A stretch of 64,000 bases of DNA from Massospora cicadina (lineage: Eukaryota; Entomophthoromycota; Entomophthoromycetes; Entomophthorales; Entomophthoraceae), in NCBI GenBank assembly GCA_022478985.1, contig JAKSZP010000173.1:94995-158994 (forward strand). The letters run 5' to 3'. Positions 33,160 through 43,589 of the stretch are shown here, in pieces. How positions within the stretch are numbered: position 1 is the stretch's first letter; each line of letters begins with the position of its first letter. The notes under the pieces are model-generated. The model was not told the origin of the DNA, made no database searches, and was given only the letters and a program-made list of their open reading frames with translations. Both the position numbers and the translations under genes were made by a program.

Positions 33160-34980
33160 TTCCTAAGTGACTTAACTATTATCTTGTACCACTTGTAAGG
33201 CCAGCTGAGCTCCTTGATCTTCTGGTATTTACTTCATAGCATCATCTAAATAAGATAAAAGGATTGCACGGGTAGACCTTGGTAGAGAATTGAGATCAAG
33301 TTGGTAAGGAGTTTCATTGTAAGGTATGGTGGAAAAAGAATTATACGTCATACTTGGTTATTCTTGATTGAGGTGGCAAATTCAGGAGATCTTCAAATCT
33401 CAAGACCTTTGTTAGTTGAATTGGCAGATTTAGAAAAAATTATTAGGTGAAATAAATATAAATAAAAACGTGACGTTTATTAACCAAATTTAGAGTAACT
33501 TAATTATTACCCCAGGTTCAAATTCCAAACCAACGATGTGAAATTGAACCTTAAATTAGGACTTATGAACCCATTTAAGCATCTCAAAAATCAATTTAAA
33601 ATTATTGGTGTTATCTGATATTCTCCCCAGTTAAAAGCTTCCACCTTTACTAAGGTGAATTCTAACAGTGTTCTCCTCAAGCCTCGTTCAAGAGGAATAA
33701 TTTTAGTCTTGGCCTCAATCTTGATACACTTTTCAGAAGAATCGATACAAGCTAACTTGAGATCCATGGGCAGCAGATCATCTGGGCCAACAACCTTGTT
33801 CCAAACTTTGGGACAAATTACGGCTCAGGTGAATGTTCAGTGGACGGAGCCTGGCTGGTTGGGACAAAGGTTGGTCTTGCAAGGTAAGCTCTCACCGTTC
33901 AATGTTATCAGTTGAGTTTTCAGCTTTGGATCGCCCACCGCTCAAAATATTTTCAGTTCAGGTTTGGTTAGGATCATTGACATTTATGGTTTCTGAGTTA
34001 ATCAAATTTAGAGTAGGACTTGGTTTTTTGGGACTGGCATGATTCCAAGATGGAGCTGAATTAGGTAATCTTGTAATCCCTTTGGCAATATCTGGCCCAA
34101 TCTTCAGAGAAAAGTGGTTGATAAATGGGTGACAAATTTGCCAGCAAGAAGTCATTGAGCTTGTCACTTGCACAAAGGTGTGTCCCAGGTATTTTTTCCG
34201 GCACTTTGGGCACCGCAATGCAACAGTGTTATTGAGGCATTCAGGGAGTTCTTGAGGCTTGATCTATAGTTGAGTTTAGAGGTTAGTTGGCTTTTCCCAA
34301 AAATGATCGGTTCAAGTGTTCTGTTGACTCTCATTTCCCAAGATTGACTTTTTGTTTGGCACTTTTAAGTCCAAACAGGAGTTGAGTTTTGTTCTCGCTT
34401 TGCTCTGAAACAGTGGAGTGGGAAATGAAGAAAAATGTAGACTTTTTTTGATTACAGTTGTTCTGATCCTCTGCTTTAGCCTGGAGAATGAGTCGTAGCT
34501 TATATACTTTCCTCTAGTTTTTGGTTAGAGCTGAGAGATTTTATGAACATGTCTCTTTCAACAAGGTACTTTTCCCTTAGTGCCCAATAGACATTCCTCT
34601 GGGTGATATCTTCAAAAAGCTTTATTTCTTCCAAACATCCCACATCTTCTTGGAATTCATTGCTATATCCTTGTAATATAATATTGGATTCACTAATCTC
34701 ATTTCATTATGATGCTGGCCTCTTTGCTCATTAACATCCTTTGTAAATTCTTTGGGCGTTCTTAATAGTTCAAACAAAGGTTTGAGTTGACTGGGAGTTC
34801 ATAAGTATGAAAAGCCTTCAGGGAGTTCTTGGTTATACTCAAAATATTTTTTTGGTAAGTTGGGATTACAGATATGGCGTCTAGTCTATATCAAGGAGGT
34901 ATGCTAAAAGATTAGGGTCTGGAGTGCTGACAGTAGTTTGAGTCTTTCCGTCCAGAAGTGAGGATATGCCATCTTGAAGC
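33160..34980 (-). pseudogene. Unrecognised protein relic inside F1
   Basis: Minus-strand protein-like segments, in order, are LQDGISSLLDGKTQTTVST (about 34975-34920); TPSQLKPLFELLRTPKEF (about 34800-34745); KLFEDITQRNVYWALREKYL then VERDMFIKSLSSNQKLEE (about 34620-34500); CPKCRKKYLGHTF, a possible zinc site (34210-34170); DDLLPMDLKLACIDSSEKC (about 33780-33720); FTLVKVEAFNWGEY (about 33655-33610); YNETPYQLDLNSLP (about 33330-33290); IPEDQGAQLAL (about 33230-33200). Stops and frame shifts interrupt it throughout. The last three segments recur in the F copy at 42.8-43.3 kb, so this was once a gene. I do not recognise the family; a Gag-like protein is one possibility. Confidence 0.5.
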
Positions 34981-35015
34981 AACTTGGAAGCTACCTGGCA
35001 TGGAGAACCATTTTA

Positions 35016-35252
35016 TTGGTCCACTAGGGAAAGACCACTGCAGTGCAAGAATCTGAAGGCAGGGCTTCAAAGTGTGCGACGCTGGGCAAGACTTTATACC
35101 TTAATTAAAATAGATGCTTAATTAAATATAAGATTTTTTTATAATTCTGAAGGAAAAAGTACTTTCTTTAAAAATAAGACAGTACAAGTTACAGTATTTT
35201 AGAAATTGCAAAGGGGATTTCAGTATTACTGGGAAATGTAAGGAGTGATTTA
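35016..35252 (-). repeat. Terminal direct repeat of F1 (right)
   Basis: Partner of 32922-33155. Shared strings include CAGTGCAAGAATCTGAAGGC and ATTACTGGGAAATG. It ends in AAGGAGTGATTTAT, the same string that (in reverse complement) borders LINE K in the second F copy near 43325. LINE A2 starts about 27 bp beyond. Confidence 0.7.
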
Positions 35253-35336
35253 TGATAAGCTTTTCTTTCCCGTAACAATAACATCAGTTACCAAGATTTG
35301 ATTAAACAAATAGATTTTGATAATCACACAGGTGAG

Positions 35337-36801
35337 ATGAGCGTTTCTAATAAAGCCCAACAAAACTGGGCGAAAGTCATATTGGGCAATGGCCAAAATG
35401 GTGCACCCAAAGGCAAAAACGCCCTGGAGGGGGCCGGGGAGCCAATGCCACCAAGAAACCCCAAATTTCAACTATTGCCTGGGTTTGTGGAGTTTACAAC
35501 AAAACAAAACCAATACATGGAGATACAGTGTGCACAGCCCCTATCAAAAGTGGAACACGGGCTCCAACTTTTCTTAGGGGTCAATTCCCCAACTCTGTGG
35601 GAAAAGGAGGTGAGGCACAGGACTCCCTCTTTCTCATGCGGTATACGTTACCACCCACACCATCCACCGCAGCTGGATTGATATGGGTTTTGAGACTGAA
35701 GAGGATGCAGATACCGCAGCAAAAGTCTGTGTTGAAATAGCCCTCCCTGAGGGCAAATGAATTGTGTGCACCGCGCACACCAGATGGAACAAAGCAAACA
35801 TTTTGTTCATCTCTTTTGACTCGCTTCCCACCAACCTCCCCATAAGATAATTGAAGACAAACTCTGATTCAGCCCCCAAAGCTACGGAGAAATAAAACAA
35901 CTTGAACTACAGCGTTTCCACCTGATGCTAAACCTGTGCACAGGAAAGGCAATCACTGTAATTGACCCAGTCCCTGACGTGGCCACAAATTTAACTAAAA
36001 TCCCATGCACTGGATATTCCACCTCCTGGACGGGGGAGTGTTGAAACCTTTACACATCACGCCAGAATGCGCACCCTCCATCTGCAACCATTACACCGGA
36101 CTGGGGCACAAGGAACATGCATGCCCCATGAAGGAGGGCATCATGGCCCTGGACTTTGCAATAACGCCATGGACAAAGATGAGGAGTCCTTCAGAAGAAT
36201 GGTCAACGGCAACCATGCTTTCCTCTAAAAGAGGATGGACACTGCGTCCTCATCAACCCAATCTCACCCTAATATGCATACAGGTACTAAGTCCCACAAG
36301 TGGGCAGCGGCCAAGGCTGCATCTCTCATGACCTCCTCCATTGACCCAAACTAAATCTAGATGGACAGAGAAGAAATTGGCCGAACCAGCCAATCAGAAA
36401 CTAATTCCCAAGCTGGAGCAACCATGGAGGATGTGATCCAAACCAAACAGTCAGATAGGACAACCTTTACAGAAAAATTTCTCAAGCTGACAGAATCACC
36501 ATATGATCCCATTCAAATAAACTTACCAGGACATTACAAATCCACTATGGATGAGCCAACAGGGCCCAGAGCGGCAAAATCAAACCCCAAAACATTGGAA
36601 GCCAATCAGAGCACCAACTTTAATCAACCAAAATCACGTGTGGAAAAGCTTAATATAATCCCAAAATCTAACAATATCCGCATGAAATCATCACAATGTA
36701 AGGAGCCAGAAGCCTCAGAGTGGACTGGCCCAATCACACGGGGCAAGTCCAAGGCAATGAGCGGGGGACTAGGGCTGGAAGGCCCGCCCAACCACTCCTG
36801 A
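35337..36801 (+). pseudogene. LINE A2 ORF1 (RNA-binding protein, CCHC zinc knuckle)
   Basis: The ATG at 35337 is chosen because the homologous ORF1 of LINE K starts at the same place (MGDFINKNN versus MSVSNKAQQ). The N-terminal half aligns with K: FVEFTTKQNQYMEIQCAQPL and SKVEHGLQLFLG. The knuckle at 36083-36124 reads C-NH-Y-TGLG-H-KEHA-C; the second Cys is Tyr, whereas K keeps Cys. The C-terminal third (36361-36801) is one open frame rich in polar residues and ends GPPNHS. ORF1 proteins coat LINE RNA. Several frameshifts are present (length is not a multiple of three). Confidence 0.78.
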
Positions 36802-39800
36802 GGCGCCGCAGGCACCTCAGTGTCAATAGGGACATATACATCGCAGGAGCCAGAGCTCAAGCATTCTGAGCCAAAAAACTGGACTTCCTGTGCAAACCCC
36901 CAGTAGACAGCTTGGCCATCTAAGAGACCCACTGTCTTCAGGGGGAAGAGGGATCCTGGGTGGCCAGGGTCTCACCGTCCCAGTCAATATGGATGACCCA
37001 CTGTGGGGTGGCTGTCCAGAAATAATAACAAAAAATTAAAAATCCTCGAATCCTCATTACACTTGGATGGCCACATCCTAATTGCAAGGCTTGCAAACCA
37101 AGAGGCCACACTATCAATAGCCTGTATCTACGCACCATGCACCTCATCCAAGTGGAAACATTTCCTCAAATCCATCCTGACACTCAACATCCCGCCGGAC
37201 ACTATCATGTTGGGCGACTTCAGCTTTTGGGATGATCCCACTATGGACCAACAGCCAACCCCAGGGGATACCCACCGGGACACTCCGTTCTGCACAATGA
37301 AGGCATCCCTTGTCCTGTATGACACCCTCCCCCCCGGGGCTCCACTCCTTCCCCACATGACCTGACCTGGCATATGCGAGGGTATGCTCATCTCAATGAG
37401 CTGCATTGACCACATCCTCATGCCAAAATCCTGTCGCTTGTTCATTACTAACTTTTCCACAAAAAAAATTAATTTCTCTGACCATTATCTAGATTTGGTG
37501 CAGTTCACACCACCCAGGACTCAAACGCAGATGAAGCCCTGGAGGAAGCTATACCCAGAGAATATAAAACTCCCTGAAATTTCTGAATGGGTTGAGCACA
37601 AAGCTTTGAGCCCAAAATTCACTACCCCGTTTGCATTAGATCCCATCAAATCTTGGGAAAAAATCAAATCTGAACTAATAAACAAGAGCCACCATATCGC
37701 TATGCACAAATACACCAAAGATACCGCCACAATCAGATGCACCCTGGCGGAACTTGACCACCTTGAACTAAATACCCCAAAAAATGGATACAGCCCAAAC
37801 TGGGGGCGCAAATGAGTGGCAATAATCGCCCACCTCAATGCCCTCATGAATGAACACCAATACAGAATCAAAGTATTGTGGAAAGGTAAGCATATAAAAG
37901 AAGGTGAAATCTGCTTGGCGTTCTTCTTCTGCCAGTACCACTCCCAAGGCAACCTGCCTCAGTGCGCACAGGTCCACAAAGCTGACAGAACCGTGGTAAC
38001 TGACCCAACAGAGGTCAAGGCGGAAATCCACCACTATTACACCAAACTTTACCACGACACCACACCTAACACCCAAAAATAAAAAATACACTCCGCCAGA
38101 ATACAGAGGGCACCTCCAAACTATAGTCTCCTAAACCTGATAACGCAGGAGGAGCTCTGAATATAGTCCGCGGCACACCACGTAGGAAATGGCCAAGCCC
38201 TGATGGGATACCCTATGAATTTTATAAAAAATACTTTAAACAGATTTCCCCCTCCTCCTAGCGTTTTATGAACCAGTGCTTGCTGGAGACCCGTCTCCTC
38301 CCAGGAGGCCAGGACTCCTATGTCATTACCCTATTCAAAAAGGGCGACAGACTGGACCTGGCCAACTAGCGCTTAATAGCACTCTCAAATACTGACACTA
38401 AACTACTCACAAAAATTCTAGCTACTAGACTGGGAGCACTAGCCTCAAAAGCCCTATCACCCAACCAATTTGGTTTTACACCAGGGCGTTCCATCTGGTC
38501 TAACATACACTCTGTCGCCAATGTATGACAATCCAAAGTGACGGGTGCCCTGGTATTCCTTGACCAGGAGAAGGCGTGCGACCGCGTTAGCTGGCCATAC
38601 TTAAAAGAGTGCCTACATTCTTTCAACCTCCCACCCAGGTTTATCAGATGGGCAATGCTCCTCACAGAATCCGCATCAATAACGATATGTGGCCCTGGTT
38701 TCTTGACCAACAGGATCACCCCACGCAGAGGGCTCAAGCAAGGGGACCCCCTCAGCCCACTACTGTACAACTTCAGCTTTGACCCACTCCTCCACATTGC
38801 CAACTCACGCCTCAGGGGCATAACTGCGCTAGGCCAACCCCTGTCAAGATACTAGCCTTTGAGGATTACTGTGTAACAGGTATAGTTGACAACAGCGACG
38901 CCTGAAAGCTGGAGCGCACCCTAGAAGAATACTCCACGGTGAGCAACTCATCACTTAATAAATCAAAAACCAAATTTATCCTCCTTTGCAAGTACACCAC
39001 CAACTGGACCACATCCCCCACCACACACAACCAAGATGTAAAAACTCGCTCGCCCTACCCTTTGCGTTACCTCCCACCACCACCTCTGTCCACCACCTTG
39101 GGATATGGTTGGAAACAGGGGGGTATGCAAGTGAGATGATCAAAAATAACCTGCTACAACGGATATCCAACAGAATCGCCTCCCTCAAGGGTAGAACCCC
39201 AGGTTAATGAGGCGAGTGGCAGTTGTAACTTCGCTCATCCTCCTGATGCTGTGGTTCCCCACACATGCGATCCCCTTCTCCCTCACCTTTATAACGTCAA
39301 TCCATGCGCTCATCCAGGGTTGGCTGTGGCCTGGATCCCGCCCACCAGTCTGTGTTGAGATGCTGTATGGCCCACGCTCCAGCAGGGGCATGGGCCTGAT
39401 AGATTTTGAGCACCATGCCAACTATATCCTGGGAACCTGGATAGAGGAAGTGCTAACCCTGGACCCCACACAACAGCACTGGTCCAGGGCAGCAAGGGCC
39501 AACTTTGCGCAGGCACTCAAAATACCCAACCCGCACCATCCTTCTATATTACTAACGTACCTCGCTAACTGTACCAACGCAACAGGCCTGCACAGAATCC
39601 CCCTCACTTTAAGCGCCTCCTCTGAATCATCCACCGCATGGGGTGGACTGTTGCTACCACTGGTACAGTGTAGGGAAGGGGACAACCCAGACCCCACTTT
39701 GCGTTATGAAATCCAGAATACCACCCCCACAAAGATATACTCACAACGACCCCATCCATCGCCAGAGTTGACTAACTAGACGCTTTGGATATCCCCTATG

Positions 39801-40283
39801 ACCTATCCACACAAAAGGCAATATGAAGGATGACGCACCATCCACTCCTCCAGCCGAGGTTAAGGGCCAACGTCTGGCACTGCCTAAGAAGAACCTACAG
39901 AATTGCAGACCGCACCCACTCCCTCCACGCAACCTGCGCAGTATGTGGAGGAGAGGGCTCCCTACACCATTGCCTAGAAACCTGCCCTCTGTCCAAATCC
40001 ATATGGCGAGAAGTCGCACGCCTGCTCAATATCCAAGATGGCCAGGATTTCTCTATCTCCAAGAGCCTCCTTGCGATCCAATTCTTGTCCCCAAACCCAT
40101 CTACCCTCCGCTCCCTAATAATACACATTGCAATGTGGACAATCCACACAATTGCATTAGATGCGTTCAAGGGCACGGTCTCAACCATTCATGGGGTCAT
40201 TAACAGATTCCATGTCCACTTACTGGAGCACTTCCAAGCCTGGCTCTATGGATATATAGACCAAGGCAAAAAGCTCTCATAGA
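36798..40283 (+). pseudogene. LINE A2 ORF2 (APE endonuclease, reverse transcriptase, zinc-binding C-terminus)
   Basis: ORF2 overlaps the ORF1 stop in CTGA (36798-36801). Endonuclease: LDFLCKPPVDSLAI, a stop, ETHCL (QETH position), LGDFSFWDDP (37210), CIDHILMP (37400), FSDHYLDL (37475). RT: ALVFLDQEKACDRVSW (38545-38595), LKQGDPLSPLLYN (38725), and ILAFEDYCVTG at 38849-38881, where FADD has become FEDY, so the catalytic site is destroyed. C-terminal zinc module: CAVCGGEGSLHHCLETCPLS (about 39930-39990), then WREVARLLNIQ and IHIAMWTIHTIALDAF. Many open stretches in other frames are shadows. Stops and shifts make it non-functional. Confidence 0.88.
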
Positions 40284-40525
40284 ATCATGGTTCCCACTCT
40301 GGTTCCTCCACACAGACCCTTTCCTTTACATCTGCTCCATATCAGGGGAAACCCCCTCAGAGTAGCGCACCAACCCCCCATACCTTGCAGTCCCGCTGGC
40401 AACAGGGGTAACTTGAGTACCCTGGGGTGCCCAATTTTATATTTGTCGGTTATTTCCTTAATTTTATGTATATTTGGTAATGTCCGTCCCCTGGTCAGCT
40501 TACCTCAGTTAAATAAATTTATACC

Positions 40526-41400
40526 ATTTCTATAGTAGCCAGTAATTTAGAATTGTAACTAATGTCTTATTAGCATCTAAGAGGATACTAAATTTATTTA
40601 ACAAATTGTAGAGATATTTACTTAAAAGCTTTAGTGCATCTTATGTACAAAAGCACTCTGATTCTACTCTTTTAAATATACTTAAAGTCTAAACTTCTTT
40701 CAGAATTAACAAAAATGAAATTAGAAATCAGCCCTTAGAGCTACAAACTTAGTCTTTGTAGCTCACAATAAGTTTTTTCTAGTGAACCTCATCTACATAT
40801 ATTGAGATTAAGCCTCTGGAAATATTAAGATCAATCAAAAATTGATAAAGAGCACACTTTTTGCTAATTTATAAATCATAAATATTTATAAAAAGGGTTG
40901 TGACAGGCTTTTAATCCAGATATCATACACTAGTATAAAAATCTTTATTAACTCTCAAGAAAGCCTTGTCTTTAGTTCATTATGTTTCCAAAATCTTTAT
41001 ATCTTTTTTAGTACTAGATGGTCCCAAAATCTTTAAATCAAATGAGGATTATTCCTAATAAATACGCCATAAACTATTGATATTATAGCTTTTGTCAACA
41101 GATTTATCAGTTGGGAGGTTTCTCTATTCAAGGTTGAATTTTACTTCAAATTAAACTACACTAAATTTAATCAATCAATAGCTTTCCTTACAATGCATCA
41201 ACGAGGTCTTGCCGTAGGGTCATGTAGTCTTAAAAAACCTTAAATAAATTAGATAACGATGGTCTCCAAATTGACTGAAACTATAGAGTTTTCTGTCCTA
41301 ACCTAATAGATTACTCAATAAGGGTCAGACCAGAGGACGTCAATTTTATAAACTCTTTATCCATGGTGATGATGTTAAAAATCAAAAGCCTTTATATAGT
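40526..41400. other. AT-rich stretch, probably downstream remains of Gypsy E
   Basis: No open stretch over about 60 codons and no motif I can place. Because Gypsy E integrase is read on the minus strand from 42010 down to about 41480, this would be its integrase C-terminus and 3' end, if preserved. Confidence 0.35.
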
Positions 41401-41479
41401 TTTCAGTAATAATCACCCTCTTTGAGAATTTGGCTACTCAAAATCTTTTTACTAGCTTTGCCAAGTGATTTTAACACAA

Positions 41480-42010
41480 GAGCCTTTAATATAAAAAAAT
41501 TTCGTCTTTCATCCCCTTCATACCCAAGTTGGCAGTGTCAAAAGTTGACATCACTTTAGTATGGGCCGAATACTGGATGGCAACACAAGGTCACGTTCAT
41601 AAAGAGCTTTGAATGGGACATATTAATACTCTGATGATAGAAAACCCTGTAAGCCTGTTAAGCACCAGGAAGGTACTCATTGCATCTAAAGGGCTGGAAC
41701 GAGCTAATTTTTGTACTATTGGAGCTAGCATATATTTTTCCCTTTCCACCGCTCCTTTGATAGTGAGATGATAAAAACTTTGTAGGTCCCCACCTAGAAA
41801 TTAGGCTCAACCAATAGTTGTTATAAAGAATTTTCTTTTATCTGATAGTAGTAATTTTTGTTCACCATAATTTGTGAAAAGTTTTTTAACTAAAAAGGAA
41901 GCGTTAGTCTTAAATGTCACATTGATACCAAAGTAGTTTCCCCCATTATGTAAAGTGATACTATAAAGCTCATAACGACAAATGGATTGAACATTTTATT
42001 GAGTGAAGTA
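41480..42010 (-). pseudogene. Gypsy E integrase core relic
   Basis: The minus strand reads KTNASFLVKKLFTNYGEQKL then LLSDKRKFFITT (about 41920-41820; second catalytic Asp in SDk). Next is FYHLTIKGAVEREKYMLAPI (about 41770-41715; 'Hp.t.GavER.N', catalytic Glu present), VQKLARSSPLDAM, then VPFKALYERDLVLPSS (about 41615-41570; 'SPfkaLYGRdpvlPS'). This is a Gypsy integrase with spacing preserved and few indels. No RT was found upstream, where the F2 repeat begins at about 42460, so E is only a fragment. Confidence 0.68.
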
Positions 42011-42459
42011 GTAAGCTATTCAAACTCCCTCCTTCAGAATCAAGCCTCAACAAGATGATTGATATGCCGCTTGATGAGTTGATGACCATGAATGGGCAAG
42101 AACTTATTAAGCGAATTTTAGAATCACCAAAAGGTATGATCTAAACTGAGTCACTCTTGGAATAATTGTTCTCTTGCTTGAAGTTAAAGTTAAAAAATGG
42201 GCTTAAAGCTGAAAATTAGCGGAGAAGGGTGAGAATCAAAAATATGGGGTTTATATAGACCAATAATTGAGTTAAAAATTATTGATATCTATAGGGCTTT
42301 TAGGAGACATGATGCCTCAAGGATCTCCATGGCTCATGCAATCAAGATCATTCACTGCTTTCTGGATTAACCTCCTGGTTAGCACCCTCATTGTTCTGCA
42401 ACATCATTGTGACTGCAGTGGTGGGGGCGCGTCTCTTGTGATTCAGGAAGTGGGAAAGC

Positions 42460-43335
42460 ATTTCTGAAGATATTTCCATCAATTTTCATATGCATGATGC
42501 TCCATGGTCAAATTTAGTTTTGGCGCCTTCAGGGTAAGGTTCCATGCACTGGTTCAAGAGTCAATATGTGAGAGTTCAATTTGAGAGCATAATTTTTGAC
42601 TCACTCATAATCTTAAATCCTGACAACGCACCCCTCAAGATCCTGTCATAGGGGGTATAGGATTAAGGGAATCGCCATGCACTCAAATCACCACTTTCCC
42701 CTGATTGACATCAGCAATGGAATACTCCAAGTTCACCGTATAAATGACCTTATAATGTTTGGACCAAAGAAAGTTGAGCTAATTCTGTTAACCTCCAGGT
42801 TAATGGTTGTCAGGATTCTCCCTAGTAAAGGTTGAAGCCTTATCCTGGGGAAAATGTTAGCTGAAACAAATATTTGGGACTTGATTTTTGGGATGCCTAA
42901 ATGTTTTAGTAAGTCCTGAATTAAGGTTCAATTTTACATTATTATTTTGAAAGTAAATTTAAGATACTAATCAAAATACTCCAAATTTGAAAAACAAACG
43001 ATACATTTGTATTAACCTTTTAAAAAAATAATTCTGTACTTTTTAAATATGTCAAATCAATTTAATGAAGATCTTGTATTTTTAAGATCTCCTATATTTT
43101 CTGCCTCAAGCAAGGATAGCCATTTACATCAAATTACTTTCCTTTCTGCAATAATTTACAATGAAACTCCTTACCAACTTGATCTCAATTCTCTACCAAA
43201 CTCTACCTATTTAGTACCATTACCTTATTTAGTTGTTGCCATGAAAATAATACCAGAAGATAAAGAAGCTCAGCTGGTTTCTAAGTGGGACAATCTAATG
43301 ATCAAGTCAATTTGTAATAATAAATCACTCCTTTT
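42460..43335 (+). mobile_element. Element F2: second copy of the F family, cut by LINE K
   Basis: From about 42815 to 43335 the plus strand aligns with the minus strand of F1 (about 33680-33145), in and out of coding. Shared stretches include CCTAGTAAAGG/CTTAGTAAAGG with LVKVEA, AAGGTTCAATTT and CAATGAAACTCCTTACCAAC (identical 20-mer). Upstream (42660-42815) the frame INDLIMFGPKKVELILLTSR is protein-like. At 43323-43335 it reaches AAATCACTCCTT, the start of the terminal repeat in F1, and is then broken by LINE K. The continuation past 48545 was not recognised. Confidence 0.6.
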
Positions 43336-43369
43336 ATTTTTTATTTTTATTTATTTATATCTAACCTAG
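43049..43369 (+). pseudogene. Conserved open frame of the F family (unknown function)
   Basis: A 106-codon open frame starting at MSNQFNEDLVFLRSPIF. It is homologous to the F1 relic: YNETPYQLDLNSLPNSTYL and IPEDKEAQLVSKWDNLMIKS here, against YNETPYQLDLNSLPRSTRAI and IPEDQGAQLAL in F1. Only the first ~90 codons belong to the gene. The end (LLLFFIFIYLYLT) is read from the T-rich complement of the LINE K tail, so the gene was truncated by that insertion. There are no known motifs. Amino-acid conservation between two decayed copies argues it was once translated. Confidence 0.55.
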
Positions 43370-43589
43370 TCAAGCTGAACAGGGGATGGGCATTATATAT
43401 ATGTGTGTAGAAATGGTGGGTGAGGGAAGAAAAGCAATGAATAGATATGATTGGGCACCCTGGGGGTACACAGGTTACCCCTGTTGCCAGCTGAGACCGC
43501 CAGGTGTGGGGGGATTGGTGCTCTATTCCAGGGGGGTTGCCCCGCTATAGAGCAGGCGTGAAGGAAGGGGTCCGTGTGAAGGAATCAGA

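Larger units (their letters stand above)
32922..35252 (-). mobile_element. Element F1: unidentified repeat with ~235-bp terminal direct repeats
   Basis: Two direct repeats, 32922-33155 and 35016-35252, share landmarks TTGGTCCAC, AGTGCAAGAATCTGAAGGCA, GCGACGCTGG/GACGCTGGACAAGACTTT and ATTACTGGGAAATG. They enclose 1.86 kb with minus-strand coding relics. On the minus strand TGGTTCTCCATGCC follows the 5' repeat, as a primer-binding site would. There is no RT, RNase H or integrase. It looks like a non-autonomous LTR element, about 2.3 kb. It sits between the truncated end of Gypsy A and LINE A2. A second copy of its 3' part is at 42460-43335. Family not recognised. Confidence 0.62.
35279..40525 (+). 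mobile_element. LINE A2, non-LTR retrotransposon with APE endonuclease
   Basis: A nearly full-length LINE: 5' UTR start near 35279, ORF1 (35337-36801), ORF2 (36798-40283), 3' UTR and tail. The tail at 40478-40520 reads TGTCCGTCCCCTGGTCAGCT then TACCTCAGTTAAATAAATTT, the same type as the SINE tails. It is related to LINE K (similar ORF1 start, endonuclease, RT and C-terminal zinc domain). No clear target-site duplication was found. Confidence 0.88.

Noticed and set aside
33655..34042. Plus-strand open stretches of 86 and 69 codons in F1
   Set aside because: The minus strand carries the residues conserved in the second F copy, so the plus-strand frames are shadows.
37128..37460. Minus-strand open stretches of 110 and 70 codons, and similar ones at 37521-38091, 38366-38821 and 39185-39697
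   Set aside because: They are antisense to the clear endonuclease/RT frames of LINE A2.
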